DNA from: Ottelia alismoides
Taxonomy: Eukaryota > Streptophyta > Magnoliopsida > Alismatales > Hydrocharitaceae
Length of the DNA: 64,000 nucleotides
Direction: 5' to 3'
Assembly: GCA_037367405.1 (NCBI GenBank)
Contig: JAZKJV010009630.1
Location: 310,001 to 374,000 of the forward strand
Within the stretch, counting starts at the first letter, position 1. Each line of letters starts with the position of its first letter. The position numbers were made by a program, and so were the translations under genes. The notes under the pieces are model-generated. The model was not told the origin of the DNA, did not search any database, and saw only the letters and a program-made list of their open reading frames with translations. Of the stretch, positions 33,301 to 46,200 are shown in pieces.

Positions 33301-34499
33301 GATATGCTAACCTCCCACATATTAGACATGTGAGCCTATGGTGAGTCATTATGTAATATAAGTTATTACGAATCACTCCTAATCTAAAAATGAAGAATAA
33401 CTAGTTTGCATAACAAGTCCCTTCGTACAATTGGGGTTATGTACCATAGCAATCTTGATATCATACATTTGTTGATCCAAATGTTGAATCATAAAGGCTG
33501 TTGTGTGGTTGACTATTTAAAGGGTTAGATTGAGTACTCAACTGCACCATCAACTAACTATCACAAAAGGATCTTCAACCTAAGAAGGAGACAACAATAT
33601 ACTCTAAAGACTGACATCTGACTAACCTCTTGATGTGGGCCCATTGCATAGGAATATGTGAGATTCGGGATCACATATCACTAGAGGGAAGTAAATAGTG
33701 GCTCAGGGAAGTTTTAAAACTTTTGTGGAATGTTCAACCAACATAGATACAATCAACCAAGCAATCCAATCAACAGACTTCGCACAATATTTTTGCGTGG
33801 AAACCCATCTAACCAACTACTTCACTAAAGCCCGAGATATCTACGTAGATATCTCAACTATTTACAAAGCTGATGCTTCACAATCTTGGATCAAACACCA
33901 AGATCAACATGACAGATTAAACACTATAGCCCAAGCAGAAGAATAGATGAGCTTCGATTTTCTTCGTGTTTCCTTGGATATCTCACGTCCAAGAGCTTTA
34001 TTGCAACTTAGGATAAGACATCTAAAATCCTATAGAAAGATGTTAACCGGAAGCAAATGATAGAATGGAAATCTTTCCCGAGATATTTATCTTCACGCAT
34101 AAATGAATAATTCTCCAATAAAGAATAGTGATATCTAGAGATAAAATAGCAAAATATAATTGCATTAAGATTCACAAATAACAGCACAACAATTATATCA
34201 CAGATAACACATGCAGATAATCAGTATCAAACAAATAATAAATATCGTCACCCTGAGACTACTACCAAAAGTATTTCGACTCCAATTGGAAGAACTTAAG
34301 AGAAGGCTAACGATCGAATTTTGATGAACTGAAAAACTTTGCTTCACAGCTTTCAAGCAAAAATATTCTGCTCGAAAGATCGAATGAATTGACGAATACA
34401 AGAAAAAATATCGAGGGGATCACTCAGATAGAGCTTATCTCTGTTTTAGAGAATGTTGGAGTGGTTACTCAAGCAGTGTGTCTTCAAACAATGGGTATG
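33301..34499. other. No recognised gene
   Basis: AT-rich DNA. An 82-aa open frame at 33698-33946 (+) has no motif I recognise. Between a Copia element and the LTR that starts at 34500. Confidence 0.4.
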
Positions 34500-37491
34500 T
34501 GATGAATCTCCATTTCATCACATTTATTCTATCATTTTGACCTTAAAAATCCTAGCTAAATACATGTAAATAGCATTGTTTTGTACAAATTAACATTCAT
34601 TATTGATAAGCCCCATATTTATCATCATTAAGCACCAATATTATTTCTCTTTCTCAATTTAATCACACAATTCATTGACTAATTTACACTAATTACTAAT
34701 TTGTATGGTGTAGATAATTAATACTATTTAATATATATTAATATAACCCTATTATGGTGTATTATTTTATGTATTTATTTCTTATTAAAAAGTAAATAAA
34801 ATTAGAATAAATTTATTCATAAATAATGAACTATAAATAAAATAAAAATCCAAAAAATAAGCAAAAGAAAAATAAAATAAAATATTTTATATTGTTTTTG
34901 TAAGTATTTAATTTTTATCTATGTATAGATGACTTCTGATCTCTTTGACTTCTACACGAAAGTTGTAGATCTCATCGAGACCTATAACTTTCCTGTTTAC
35001 TATTTTCACTAATATTCTATTTAACTATTTATTATTGATTTTATATGTAATTCTTGATTTTGAATTTTTTCAGCAGGTCACGTGGTGCACTCTGCTTCAG
35101 CCACGTGTCCCACTTCCTTGTCTTCATCCACATCCATTTTTGAACGCTCGATTGCCTTGCATCTGCATCTTGTCCATTCGTAAGCACCTTGCCGCTTGAT
35201 CATCTTGATCAAGTCAATCCTGGCCTTCAGTCCGCGCCCAAGTGTAGGTCGTTAGATCACGATCGAATGATTAATACATCTCCTTCAACTTCCACCCACC
35301 TCTTTCATCAGACACACCTCTTCACCGACCCTTAACTTCTCTTGATTTTCATAACTCCCTCCAACATCATTCTCTCTCGCAACCACTACCCAGTTGTTGA
35401 CCCTTCGATCATGATCTTCGCCAATCTCCTAATATCGATCAACTCTCTCGTCCCCAACTATGAGTGGTGGTTGAAACCTCCACTTTCTTCCGACAACCTC
35501 TGAACTACCCTGGCCTCAAAACCCCAATGTTGGGCAACTTCCACCTCATCTGCCTTCACACGAGGGATCTCCGAGCCCTTCCACCTACCCTATGACAGAG
35601 AGTAGGAGAGAGAGAGAGAGAGAGCTAAGAAGGGGTCATCAGCTCCGGCGAGATCCTTGGCACTTAAGCCAAGTTGCAGGTCCTTGTCAAGCTGCTTGAG
35701 CGTAGATCTTTGGCCCAGATCTTGCAGCGAAGAACGGTGAAGAGATTGAAGCTTCATCTGAGGCCAAAAGCTTCATCAAATCACCCATTTCTTCTTCCAT
35801 TATCCAGGTAACACTTTTCATATGATTTCAAGTTAATCATCGTGCTCCATTTTTTCTAAGGTTATAATATTGATTATTTTATCATCTGACTCATTGGACA
35901 CACTCGCATTCGATCCATCTTTACGCGTATATCTCCAGTTCTAATGATCACTTCTTCATCTCAGCATCCACGTCGATTGAAGTCTTTTCTCTACTTGAGA
36001 AATAACTCATCCAAGGCTCCTTCCTCCATCGTCACAGAGCCATCCATTCCGCCTCAAATCTAACATAAATTAGTCATTATGTATCATTTGTGCATTTGAC
36101 TAACTTTGCAGGTCATTGGGGTTTCAATGATTGGAAATTGAGAAGTATCTCCGATCTTCATTCTCTTTGACGAAGAGGCTTCACCGACAGACTGATCCAT
36201 AGTGCCTCTTTTCTTCTTGAGCCTTTGACACTCTTTACGATGTCTCCAGGAAGGTCACTCGACCTTAATTAGAGGTTGAGGAGCACGGAGGAGCATGAGT
36301 AATCTCATTGGAGCACAGTCCAAGCACCGCCACATGAGGAGAAGAGAAAGAACATTACACGAGCAACTACCTTTGATTTCCCTAAATTGGGTGAGAATCA
36401 ACAGTCGTGATTGATCCGGGCCATCTGTCAGAACCTTCGATTCATCCCCGAGGCTCGGAATCCGAGCATCGTGTAAAGAAGTAGAGACAATCATGTGTAT
36501 CTGAACAGACTCATCCGAGCCTAGCAGGGTCACGTGCGTAGCGCGTGCCATTGGGTATTTTGCAGCATCGACCCTTCATATTTTCCATATTTGCAGGCCT
36601 ATGTAAAAATTGCATAAAAGCTCCTGCGAGATATTTTAATTGCAATGTAGTCCCGATTCATCCTGTTTTGTAAAAAAAACTTGGAGTTTTTCTTGCAATA
36701 ATGCCCTTGAGTTGATTGTTGAATATCTTTTTATTTATAGATCCAAATTAAGTGATTTTGGTCTATTTTGAAAGAGAAGTTATTGCTCTGTTCACTGGCA
36801 TGCTTTGTTGATAATTTTGAGTTAAATATCACACACTAATTATTTCTTCTTCTAAGTGCTTAATTAGGTCCTTAAATGAAGTGGAAAATGTCATCTTTAT
36901 AAGCAACTAATCCTTATAACCTTGCTTCTTGATGTATATCTGTCAATTATTTTTAATCATTGGCATTGAGCTATTTAAATGGCTTAATTGCTTGTTGAAA
37001 TGACTTGAGCATCAAAGTGAAATTGGAATTCAAGATTGTGTTAAATTGCTTTAGAGACTAATTATTGGTTAAAGCTATAAATGGATTTAATTCTATGCCA
37101 TAATTGATATCTAATCAATTCACAGAATTCTAGTGATTAACATTAGTTTTTCATTGTATTTTTAGTTGTCTTATGAGTGACTGTATATCACTGTTTATGC
37201 ATTGTTGTTTCCATATAATTTAATTGCATAAAAAATTTTGTTGCAAATCATCACTTTTGTGAAGTGTTCATCTGCTCAACATAATTGCCCTACAAATTGC
37301 TACATAAAATATTTGACATTTTAAATTTCATCATTTAAATTTCTTGTGTCCTTGTGTTTGACCCGTGACTTCCAGGTTATAATTTCAAGTCGAGTCCTCC
37401 TCGCGGAGATCATTAATTCAATTATGTATGACACATTAAGTTCTCGTGTTACAACGGATCCAAATTAACTTATGGATTTAGCAATTCATCA
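34500..37491 (+). repeat. 5' LTR (2992 bp) of a Tat-like element
   Basis: Starts TGATGAATCTCC and ends AATTCATCA, with a decayed primer site 2 bp further on. It holds the conserved TTGTAGATCTC block (34962), paired CACGTG boxes (35079, 35102), a (GA) run near 35605-35630, a 'gggtattttgcagcat' passage (36553) and the 'gtgtccttgtgtttgacc' end signature (37351). Same architecture as the LTR at 4856, strongly diverged in sequence. Only the leader follows; no matching 3' LTR was found in the window. Confidence 0.8.
35079..35107 (+). promoter_or_regulatory. Paired CACGTG boxes in the LTR
   Basis: CACGTG at 35079-35084 and 35102-35107; 23-bp spacing, as in the LTRs at 4856 and 12655 although the surrounding bases differ. 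Confidence 0.55.
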
Positions 37492-37493
37492 GA

Positions 37494-37514
37494 TGACGTT
37501 GTTGCCGGGGATGC
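37494..37514 (+). other. Decayed tRNA-Asp primer binding site
   Basis: TGACGTTGTTGCCGGGGATG, against TGGCGCCGTTGCCGG at 7790. The three early differences are G-to-A or C-to-T changes, as expected from decay of methylated sites. Confidence 0.7.
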
Positions 37515-38676
37515 GGCACATTTTGTGATCATTTTTAGGACCAACTATTTATTTGGTCATTTTTAGGATCATTATTTTTTATCTTGTCTTGTAGAAATGT
37601 CTTGTGTTGAATTGTGATTTCTACTAATTAATTATTTTACTATCTAGAATTTTTCTAATAAATTTTTTATTTTGTGGAAGGCTCGTGGAACTGACGACTC
37701 TTGAATGACCGCGGAGGCGAGGAGCTTGGAGTTATTTGCTGGAGAGCCCACGAAACAATTTTTCTAGCAGAGATTATTTAGATTAATTGAGCCCATTTTA
37801 TCGTGTTGTAATTATATACTTCATCGAGTAGGATCCTTGTCCACATGTATGTATGTATGTATGTATGTATACATACATACATGCATATCCAATATGACGC
37901 AATCCTTCCTGAGTTCAGGAAGATCGTATTCTTTTTGTATAAAACACGATCACTTTTGTAGAATATGTATATAATTTGTATTATACTTGTGCACTATAAA
38001 TACAAAACAACATACAAAACTGCACATTATCATACAAACACAAAAAACCACACATTATAATACAAATTGTATACATATTCTATTAAAATCATCGTATTTT
38101 TTTTACAAAAAAGGCATGTCTTCCTAAACTCATGAAGAACTATCCTATTGGAAGGAAAACTTCTGTGTGCGTATGTGTGCACATGCGTGTGCAAGGGGTG
38201 TGTGTGCACGCATGCGTGCGTGCATACATGGGCGTGGGCGTGTGTGCGTGTGTCTGTATGTGTGGGTTTGGGCGTGTGCGTGTGTGCATGTCTGTGTCAT
38301 GTGAGCATGTGTGTGGACGTGTGTGGGCATGTGCGTGTGGGTGTGGGCATGTGTGTACGTGTGTGTGTGCATGTGTGGGTGTCGTGTGTGCGCGCGCTCA
38401 TGCACGCGTGTGTGTGGTGTGTGCCTGTGTGTGTGCATGTGTCGTGTGTGTTGTGTAAAGAAAACTTATCCCAATTAGTAGAGCTTATATCTTTTGCCCA
38501 GTGAAATTATCAAGGGTATAAAGTTAAAGAACAAACATGACCCAGAAAATTATGAGCTGTTGGTAGAGCCCGTTTTCATGATCGAGCTTTGGGGCACGAG
38601 CGAGTTAAGCAAAAGATCTGCAGCGAGTATCAATTATTGCATAGAAATGCTGTAAATGCTAAGCAGGTGGATAGTA
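37515..38676 (+). other. Truncated LTR-element leader and microsatellites
   Basis: 37515-37770 resembles the leader at 7805-8050. 37843-37882 is (ATGT)n followed by its complement (ATAC)n, a near-perfect palindrome. 37960-38100 has repeated 'tacaaa' and inverted AT-rich stretches. The rest is the GT-rich tract listed separately and unrecognised flank. Confidence 0.55.
38161..38456 (+). repeat. (GT)n-rich imperfect microsatellite
   Basis: About 300 bp of TGTGTG interrupted by GCG and CATG. Open in several frames on both strands (Cys/Val/His/Thr-rich translations), which are artefacts of composition. Alternating purine-pyrimidine tracts of this kind can form Z-DNA. Confidence 0.9.
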
Positions 38677-38769
38677 GCTTCATCTGGCTCCTATCCCTAA
38701 CGATTGGAGCTTCACCCACAACGCTACTCCCCTCAGGCAGATATATGTCCTTTGGAAGACGTCCGCTTG

Positions 38770-39870
38770 GTGTTGCACTCCGACAGCCTCTTCCTCTCAA
38801 GCCATCACATTGGAATGCCTCAACAAGGGGGGGCTAACAGTCTCCCATTCGGTGATTTATGGGGCTAACTCTCCCACTGACCGCCTGGAGTTATGGAATC
38901 TCCTGTCCTAGACCTCAACCACGATCAACTCACCTTGGTGGGTTATTGGGGATTTCAACGTCATTTGATTTGATCATGAAAAACAGGGGGGTCGGCTGTC
39001 GCAAAGGGGACCAATGGACGACTTCAATGAATGCATAAGCAATTGCTCGCTATACGAACTTAATGCAAACGGGAATTCTCGGTCCTGGTCGAATTCCTCC
39101 ATTGGAACGCCGAGAATCGTTGCTAAGATGGACCGTGCTCTCGTAAACACAATGTGGCTCAGTACCTTCCCACAGTCGCGGTGCATCTACTCAACCCTTG
39201 TGTCCAACGACCACCAGCTACTCACGGTTGAGCTCACACAACCGCCCTCCAGACCCAAGCCTTTCCGATATTTCAGCTACTGGCAAGGCCGCCCGGGTTA
39301 TAAAGAAGCAGTGGAGTCCGGCTGGAATATAAATGCGCGAGGTAACCCCCTATTCTGTGTGGTCGCTAGGCTCAAAAACGTCAAACGGTGCCTTAAAGCC
39401 TGGTCATCTACTGAAGGAAGCATTTTCAAGGAGGAGAACGATGCCACATCATTCCTACAATGTATTACCAACGCACTCTCGGTCGACCCCTTGGACCCGG
39501 GGCTGGCATCGCTGGAAAAAGAGACCAAAGAATATATTGAGGGCCTGCAGAATGACCTCGAATCGGCATGGAGGCAAAAGAGCCGCGGAGACTTGGCTAA
39601 AGCTTGGTGACCGTAACACAAAATTTTTCAGCCTTTCGGCCAAAACATGCATGAATAGAAACAATATCCCTCTCCTTATCGACGCAAATAGGAGGCTTAT
39701 TGATAAGCCTTTGGAGGTTGCTTCGGAGGCGGTAAATTTCTTCACTTCATTATTAGGGCCTGAGCTTCCTCGTCCGCTAAGACCAACCCCCCTCCTCCTA
39801 AACTCACTCTCACGGGTGAGGCTAGAATGTGGCTATCCCGCCCCTTCCACGAGAAGGAAATTTGGGCGAT
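38770..39870 (+). pseudogene. LINE endonuclease and linker (broken)
   Basis: Pieces in different frames: VLHSDSLFLSSHH, SVIYGA.SPTDRLELWNLLS, PWWVIGDFNVI, then the open frame 39014-39608 with CSLYELNANGNSRSWSN, AKMDRALVN and SNDHQLLTVEL. These are the endonuclease core motifs GDFN, DR and SDH. The frame then shifts to ETWLKLGDRNTKFFSLSAK. At least three breaks. Confidence 0.85.
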
Positions 39871-40938
39871 GATCCGCTCCATAGCCTCGGACAAGGCTCC
39901 TGGACCTGACGGTTTCAATGCGGGATTCTACAAGATGCATTGGAGACTGATCAAAGATGACATTTGTGTGACTATGGATTTTCTTTGCAAAGGTGGGAAC
40001 ATGGTCAGGCAGGTAAATCATACCTTCCTCACCTTGGTTCGCAAAAGCTGGACATCATCCAGATTTGGTGACTTTCGACCCATTGCGTGTTGCAATATCC
40101 TATACAAAATTTTTTCCCAAGGTGCCGGCATCTCATTTGGCTGAAGTTCTCCCACATCTGATTTCAAAGAACCAGACAACCTTCATTAGAGGAAGATCCA
40201 TTTTGGGATAACATCCGCCTTGTGCAGGAACTTCTATGGGGTTTTAACAGGAGACGATGCTCCAATAAGGCTTGCCTAAAAATCGACCTAACAAAGGCCT
40301 TTGATTCTATCGAGCACTCCTTCATCCTACAAGCCCTTAAGGACGTGGGCTTTGGAGACACCTGGATTGGATGGATTAACAATTGCATCTCTACATCTTC
40401 CTTCTCCATCCTCCTAAATGGCACCTCGTTTGGTCTCTTCCATGGTTCGCGCGGCTTGAGGCAGGGCGACCCCCTGAGCCCGCTACTCTTTACCATCGGC
40501 CTTGAATCTCTTACTTGCCTCCTTGAGACAGCTGTGACAGAGGGTAGATATCGGCCCATGGGAAATGGTAAGGCTTCCGCCCCTTCACACCTCATATACG
40601 CGGACGACCTGCTTCTGTTAAGCAAAGGGACCACTTGTTCTCTCATGGTGATCAAGGACATCCTTAGCGAGTTTCACTCAATTTCGGGCCTACAAATAAA
40701 CGCTCGCAAAAGCAAAATCATCCGTCCAAAATTTTATCCGGATTGCTTTAGCTTTACGCTTCGCATTGGTATCCTCGGCCAAAGCCTCCCGGCCACTTAC
40801 TTGGGCATCCCGTTGACCTCATCCTACCGAGGAAAAATTATTAGCAGAACTCTCGAGGATCAGGTTACAACTCTCTTTGACGGTTGGACAACTACGACAC
40901 TCTCATGGCCGGACACGCACAACTGCTCTCATAGGTGA
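39827..40938 (+). pseudogene. LINE reverse transcriptase (broken)
   Basis: RT blocks in order: IASDKAPGPDGFNAGFYK, DFRPIACCNILYKI, then after a shift near 40120-40220 the open frame 40222-40938 with KIDLTKAFDSIEH, GLRQGDPLSPLLFTIG, LIYADDLLLLSKG, LQINARKSK and LPATYLGIPL. The YADD catalytic box is intact. L1-clade plant LINE. Confidence 0.9.
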
Positions 40939-40989
40939 TTGGTGGCGTACTCCTGAACTGGACCGCGGGCACCCTTATACCACGTTGTG

Positions 40990-41840
40990 CGGCCTAAAGG
41001 ATTGACATGATATGCGCAAACTTTTTGTGGGGAAGAAAGAGGCACGATATTGCTTGGAGTATTATTTGCCTTCCTAAGGGCGATGGGGGCCTCGGCATAC
41101 GCTTGGTTGGTACTCTGATGGATGTAATGATTACCTCTTGGACTTGGAGGCTGCTTTCCTCCAATGACTCCATTTGGGCGGTATACATGAGAAACAAATA
41201 TCTCATGATGGCCTCTTTCTAGGAGATTCAACACTCACCCTCTCATAATCGCCCATGGAAAGCAATCCTCAATGGGAGAGATGCTGACCGTGCGACCATC
41301 ACCTCGGATTTCCCCCCATGCACCTGGATGCATAATGGCAAGGGATACTCTTTCTCCAGTGCGTTCGACCTTGTTCGGCCTAAAGCGGAGCCACCTTTGT
41401 GGCGCTTCCGTGGTTTGAGAAAAAACTATTCCTCCTAAGTTTTCCCTAACCACATATAGGCTGGCCCGACGGCGCCTGCCCACCACCGATAGGCTCGCCA
41501 AGCACAATATCTGCGACCCCACGCTATGCTACCTATGTCTCCGCGAACCAGAGACCAATGGGCACATATTCTTTGTGTGTGTCTTCTCCACTAAGGTGTG
41601 GGAGGGCTCTTGCCAGCTTCTGGACCTGCCTCTGCCGATCATGGTGAATGTGCTCGATACAATACACTGAATTGCTAGCTGGCCCGACCTCATGGTTCAT
41701 AAGAGGTTCGGCATTGCCCTCGCCTCGACGGTCCACATCATTTGGGAGGAGAGGAACCGCAGGTGGCCACTAGCACCCATTTGCGTGCTGAAAATACAAT
41801 CAACTCTCATCCAATCCTGCCGAACCATTCTGTAATGAGG
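40990..41840 (+). pseudogene. LINE C-terminal region with zinc-binding RT-associated domain
   Basis: FLWGRKRHDIAWSIICLPK and GGLGIR follow the RT as usual in plant L1 elements. Later, broken by shifts, RRRLPTTDRLAKHNI, CYLCLREPETNGHIFFVC (the Cys/His set of the zf-RVT domain) and VHIIWEERNRR. Stops near 41437 and 41668. Confidence 0.8.
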
Positions 41841-42006
41841 GCTTTCAGATTTTGTAGGACTCAAACCCTCCCCACAGCAATTTGAATTGCTAATATGTGT
41901 TTTGTCTTCTTTTTTGGCTCCTGTAATTTTGGCAGATTGCCCCCCATTGTAAAAGTTTAAATTTACAGGGAATATACTTATTACCAAAAAAAGCTTCATC
42001 TGGCTC

Positions 42007-43123
42007 TCCTAGAGGGGAAGTCTCACGACACCCTACAATAGGGCTTCCTTAATTTAGGATTTAATCTATAACAGAAAGCATGTCGTCAAAGGAGTTCATT
42101 TAGGAGCGGTTGCAGGTTCATTCCTTTTCTTCTATTGCATTCTATCAAAAAAAAGAGGGAGAACGGTAATAGAATCCCAACTCATACATCACAACGAGAT
42201 AATAGAATCCCAACTCATACATCACAACGAGAAACGAACCAAAAGAACGAGGACAATTGATCATTACGCAGAAGTAATTGCCATGGAATCACTCCCGAAA
42301 CCAAAGAAATGGGGTGTTTTCTTCCCTTGAAAGCATAATATAAGCAAGCAAAAAAAGAATACCCCAGAACATTGTAACAGTACATGCTCCAGAAATCCTT
42401 CATGACATATAAGGCACATATAACAAGTTCCGGAACCTTAAATTATATAAGCTTGTGTGAGCAAACAGAGCAAGTAATTTGTAACTTGCCACGCCAAATG
42501 CCTTGTCAGATGTGGCTCGAAAATCTCAATAAATCCAACCGTAAGTAGATATGATAACCGTGGCGTTTATGCAAAAAGGCATTGGAAATACTTACATTTA
42601 TATGCACAGAGACTAAGCAAGTTTTCTACATTGTCAAGCTGTTAGAACTCTTATAGAAGTCACCTGACATATCGTTTAACTACAACTACATACTCAGATT
42701 CACGGAAAGATGATCCTTTGCACCATCTCCTCTTCTTTCGTTCTTTCAGGCGATCCATGTACTAATCTACTCTGCCTCACTTCTCGACAGTGAGTAATTT
42801 TTCGGAAGTCCTGGACTTTGGGCGGTAACCCAGGATGATAGATGCATTGAAAGTCCTGTATAAATGAAGTGTTAAACTTCTGCATCATATAGTGGCAACC
42901 CCCCCACACACACACACTGCCAACAAATTTCGAATCATTGGCCACACTTCAGCAGGCTGGATACTGGCTGCTTATCAGATGGAATATGGATCAAAAGATG
43001 CTTTCAAATTCCAAGAGGTCAGACAGTGTGTGCTGCGGAAAGTGTAGTATATAATACACACTAGGAACATCAGTAACAAAGGCTGGACCAGTATGGCAGA
43101 TATTAAAGCATAGATACCTGGCT
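42007..43123 (-). other. NC2 beta 3' region
   Basis: No other gene recognised. Downstream of the NC2 beta stop codon, so its 3' UTR should lie here; no clear AATAAA was identified on the minus strand. A 33-35-bp direct duplication ('aatagaatcccaactcatac...') lies at 42165-42232. Confidence 0.45.
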
Positions 43124-43282
43124 TCAGCTGTCCACATTTGGATCCGTCTCCAAGGTCTTCTGTGCACCAATCCCATTGTTCATTCTAGCCCGTGCCTCAG
43201 CAAACATTCGTTGCTGCTCAGCAGCCGCTTCTTCCTCTGTCATTACTACTCCACTCCACTTACAGCCACCCCTTGGAGAGTC
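43124..43282 (-). CDS. NC2 beta last exon
   Basis: 159 bp including the TGA. Acceptor TTTCTAAG before GACTCTCC. Codes DSPRGGCKWSGVVM, then the conserved acidic/Gln helix TEEEAAAEQQRMFAEARARM, then a variable tail ending DPNVDS. Confidence 0.93.
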   Translation of the reverse strand, partial: DSPRGGCKWSGVVMTEEEAAAEQQRMFAEARARMNNGIGAQKTLETDPNVDS

Positions 43283-46200
43283 CTTAGAAAGAATTTTGAT
43301 TTCAATAGCAGGTAATCTTTAAAAAGAAGGCAAGGAACAGAATCCTCCCCAGAATCTTGCTCCAAAATTTCATCCATTATCCCATAAACATCCATCAAAA
43401 TAGAATTGACGTTTGACATGAGTAATTTTTTGCATGCAAAGGCTTCTTATGAAGATTGATGAATTTCATCTTATAAAAACATATGGTACAAATAAAGGCT
43501 GGGCTAATTAAAAGCACACGCACCATTGTCTCAAGCTTATGTTGCTCATATGCAGCATAGACCTCTTCAATGTAGTCTCCAAAACCAAGAACCTGTCGTT
43601 TTCCATTGGGAATTAAATTTTGCTTGTACAGAGTAACGAGTACAGGCCCACGCATTAGTATTGAAACTGCAATAACTTACGACTAAGATAGCACCAATGA
43701 AAAGCTTGTTTTCTATGAATTCAAATATTTAGAAATGATATATGTCATGACTAATTTAGATTTGTTGATAGGAGACAGTTAAAAATAAACTCAACAAGTA
43801 TGACATGGGCAAGCTAGACCATGTTGGCAAAACCAATCTGCTCACCAATGAGATGCAACTTGGCAAATAGTATAACAACAGATACTTAAGATTCCATTTC
43901 CTTACACCCAGTAGTTCATCATCATTTCTTAAACATGTTTTTTAGATGTAGTTTCTATTAATCTTAGAAAATCTATAGATAAAACCATATAAGTATGCCT
44001 AATTTATAACCTTCTAACTGTACTTTTCTAATGGAAGATGATCCAAGGAGCTCGTGGCTAAAATCTGATGACATGATGTATATACAATATTTTGCCGAAC
44101 CAAACTGTGGAAAAAAAACGTAAGAGCAAATGACATTTTACATTATATAACAACTCAAATAGTCGTTACAGTTGGATTCCTAAACATAGGCTGGACAAAA
44201 TATGAATTGAAAAATTAGATGTATTGGAGGTTAATATTAATACGGCTTTCATCATTTTATCCTTAGAAACTAACTATAACATTGCACCACATTTTAATAT
44301 GCTCAGTTCACATTCGCCCAAAATATTCTAAAAGGAGCACCATGTTAAAGGCAGAAACATTTAAGAATGAAGATAGCGAAACAATCTGCTATTGCAAAAG
44401 AAAGCTTGTGAAAAGCATTAAACACCATGATATAATAGTTATAAAACCTCTAAAGCTTTGAGAACATGCTCGGGAGCAATTGTTTTCTTGTCTTCTCGAT
44501 TACATACTTCATTGGATTCTGATGAAACAAGGTTGATAAACTCTGCAATCCAAGAAGACAAACAAAAACTTGTTTGTAAATTTTATTGAAAGTAATTAGA
44601 GGAAGATTTTTCTAATCTGCATAAATAGTGTGACAATAGCAATCAAATATTTGTATTAATTGCAATCAAATGCTTGGCGTGGTAACTGCAAAAACTGTGA
44701 CATTCTGAAAATGACTTATAAAGAAGTCTCACTGAAAATTGTAACTAGAGAGTAATCAGTAAAAGAAAAATTTTCAATCAGGTGCAACTTTTTTTGGCGC
44801 TCAAAAAAAGCAATGATCACCGCTACTGATTTGCCTATTTGCCGATCATGTGGTAAAACTTCAATTAGATGCAATCCCACTTTGAAAAGGCAGGGTTATG
44901 TCAGTTTTTCTATTTTTATTTTTTAGTTCGCCATATTTAATTTGATTAAACAAATTGAATATCAATATCCAAATTATAGCAAAATTAAAGGGTGGATAAC
45001 TTCGTTAGTTAAATTAGCTATCTTTTTGGGAGCCAATTGGGGTTTGTCTGCTTTTTAATTCCTATTTGAGTCCGTCGGTTTTTTTGGCCAGTGAACCATA
45101 GACATGTGCAAAGGACACTATCAGAAACAAAAATGTTAAATACACAAAAAGATCGGATTCAGAATGATGTGATCAGAAGGAAAGTTGGTGCAGCACCGAT
45201 AGAGGATAAGATGAGAGAAAACCGCTTAAGATGGCTTGGAGTTGCAAAGGAGGTTGACCTGAGGCGCCAGTTAGAAGATGTGAAATTTTTGATGTTGAAT
45301 GGGTTAAGAGAGGACGAGGAAGGCTCAAGAACTATTCAAATGAGACCATCTGAAGGGATCTTAGATATTTGGATCTAAGCCCAAGAATAACCCAAGATAG
45401 ATCTGAATGGAGGCAAAGAATCCATGTAGCCAACCCTACTTAATGTGGAAAAAGGCTTTGTTGTTGTTTTGGTAATCTGTCGGTTATTATCGTTCTTAAA
45501 TAAATTAAAATAAGGTTTAAGGTCCAGGTGGAAAATTTACTTAATTAAATTGGATCTTTGTAGGAACCAGTTAGGATTCATTGTTTATTTTATTTTTATA
45601 TTTGATTTCGTAATCTCATCCTCTCTATACAAACGGATGGTTAGGATTTTGCAAAGGAATATACACATTATAGGGTGGGTGTTCTGTAACATCCGGTTTC
45701 CAATCAAACCCGAAGTCGTCCGATTTTGGGTCTAATGAACCCAAAAACGTTATCAGTCAATACTAAACAACTTAAAACGATCAATTAATCGTGAATCAAA
45801 AGTTGTTCGGGAGAAATCGACCAAAAATCGGTCAATCCGTAACGCGCGCCGTGAAAAGCCGCGACGCAAATTCGGAAACCGCGAAACAAGCCGAGACCGT
45901 CATTAGATCCGATTCGATGATACAAGACCAACGGAATCGACCGTTCGTCAATCGGAGGTCATATGATATTTTAAATTACAAAAATTTATTCTTAGACAAA
46001 AGCCGTATCCGAAAATTTCGGGTATTCAAAACCCGACCGAAAGTATATGAATATTATACTCATTGTGATCGTCATTCAGAGACGATCGAAACGAGCTATT
46101 ATACACCAAAATCCGACACTCGAGGTGCGTATTCGATCAACTTCGGTTTTCTAAATATAAAAGGGTTATTGAAAAAAAAAATTATTTAAATTTCTGCTGT

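Larger units (their letters stand above)
38692..41991 (+). mobile_element. L1-type LINE with perfect 15-bp target duplication, 5'-truncated
   Basis: Flanked by an exact 15-bp repeat AGCTTCATCTGGCTC (38677-38691 and 41992-42006), with a short A-run tail (41985-41991) before the second copy. It begins within the endonuclease domain, so it was truncated on insertion. Endonuclease, reverse transcriptase and a C-terminal zinc-binding RT-associated domain follow in order, in several frames broken by shifts and stops. Orientation is plus, opposite to the NC2 beta gene whose 3' end lies downstream. Confidence 0.9.

Noticed and set aside
33698..33946. 82-aa plus-strand frame
   Set aside because: No recognised motif or splice context; AT-rich intergenic DNA.
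37843..38456. CRISPR-like repetition
   Set aside because: Simple microsatellite with no spacers; plant nuclear DNA.
38132..38504. Cys/Val-rich and His/Thr-rich frames of about 100 aa
   Set aside because: Translations of the GT-rich microsatellite.
37492..38676. A matching 3' LTR for the LTR at 34500
   Set aside because: No second LTR with its TGATGAATCTCC head or purine tract is found to the right; the element is truncated or continues elsewhere.
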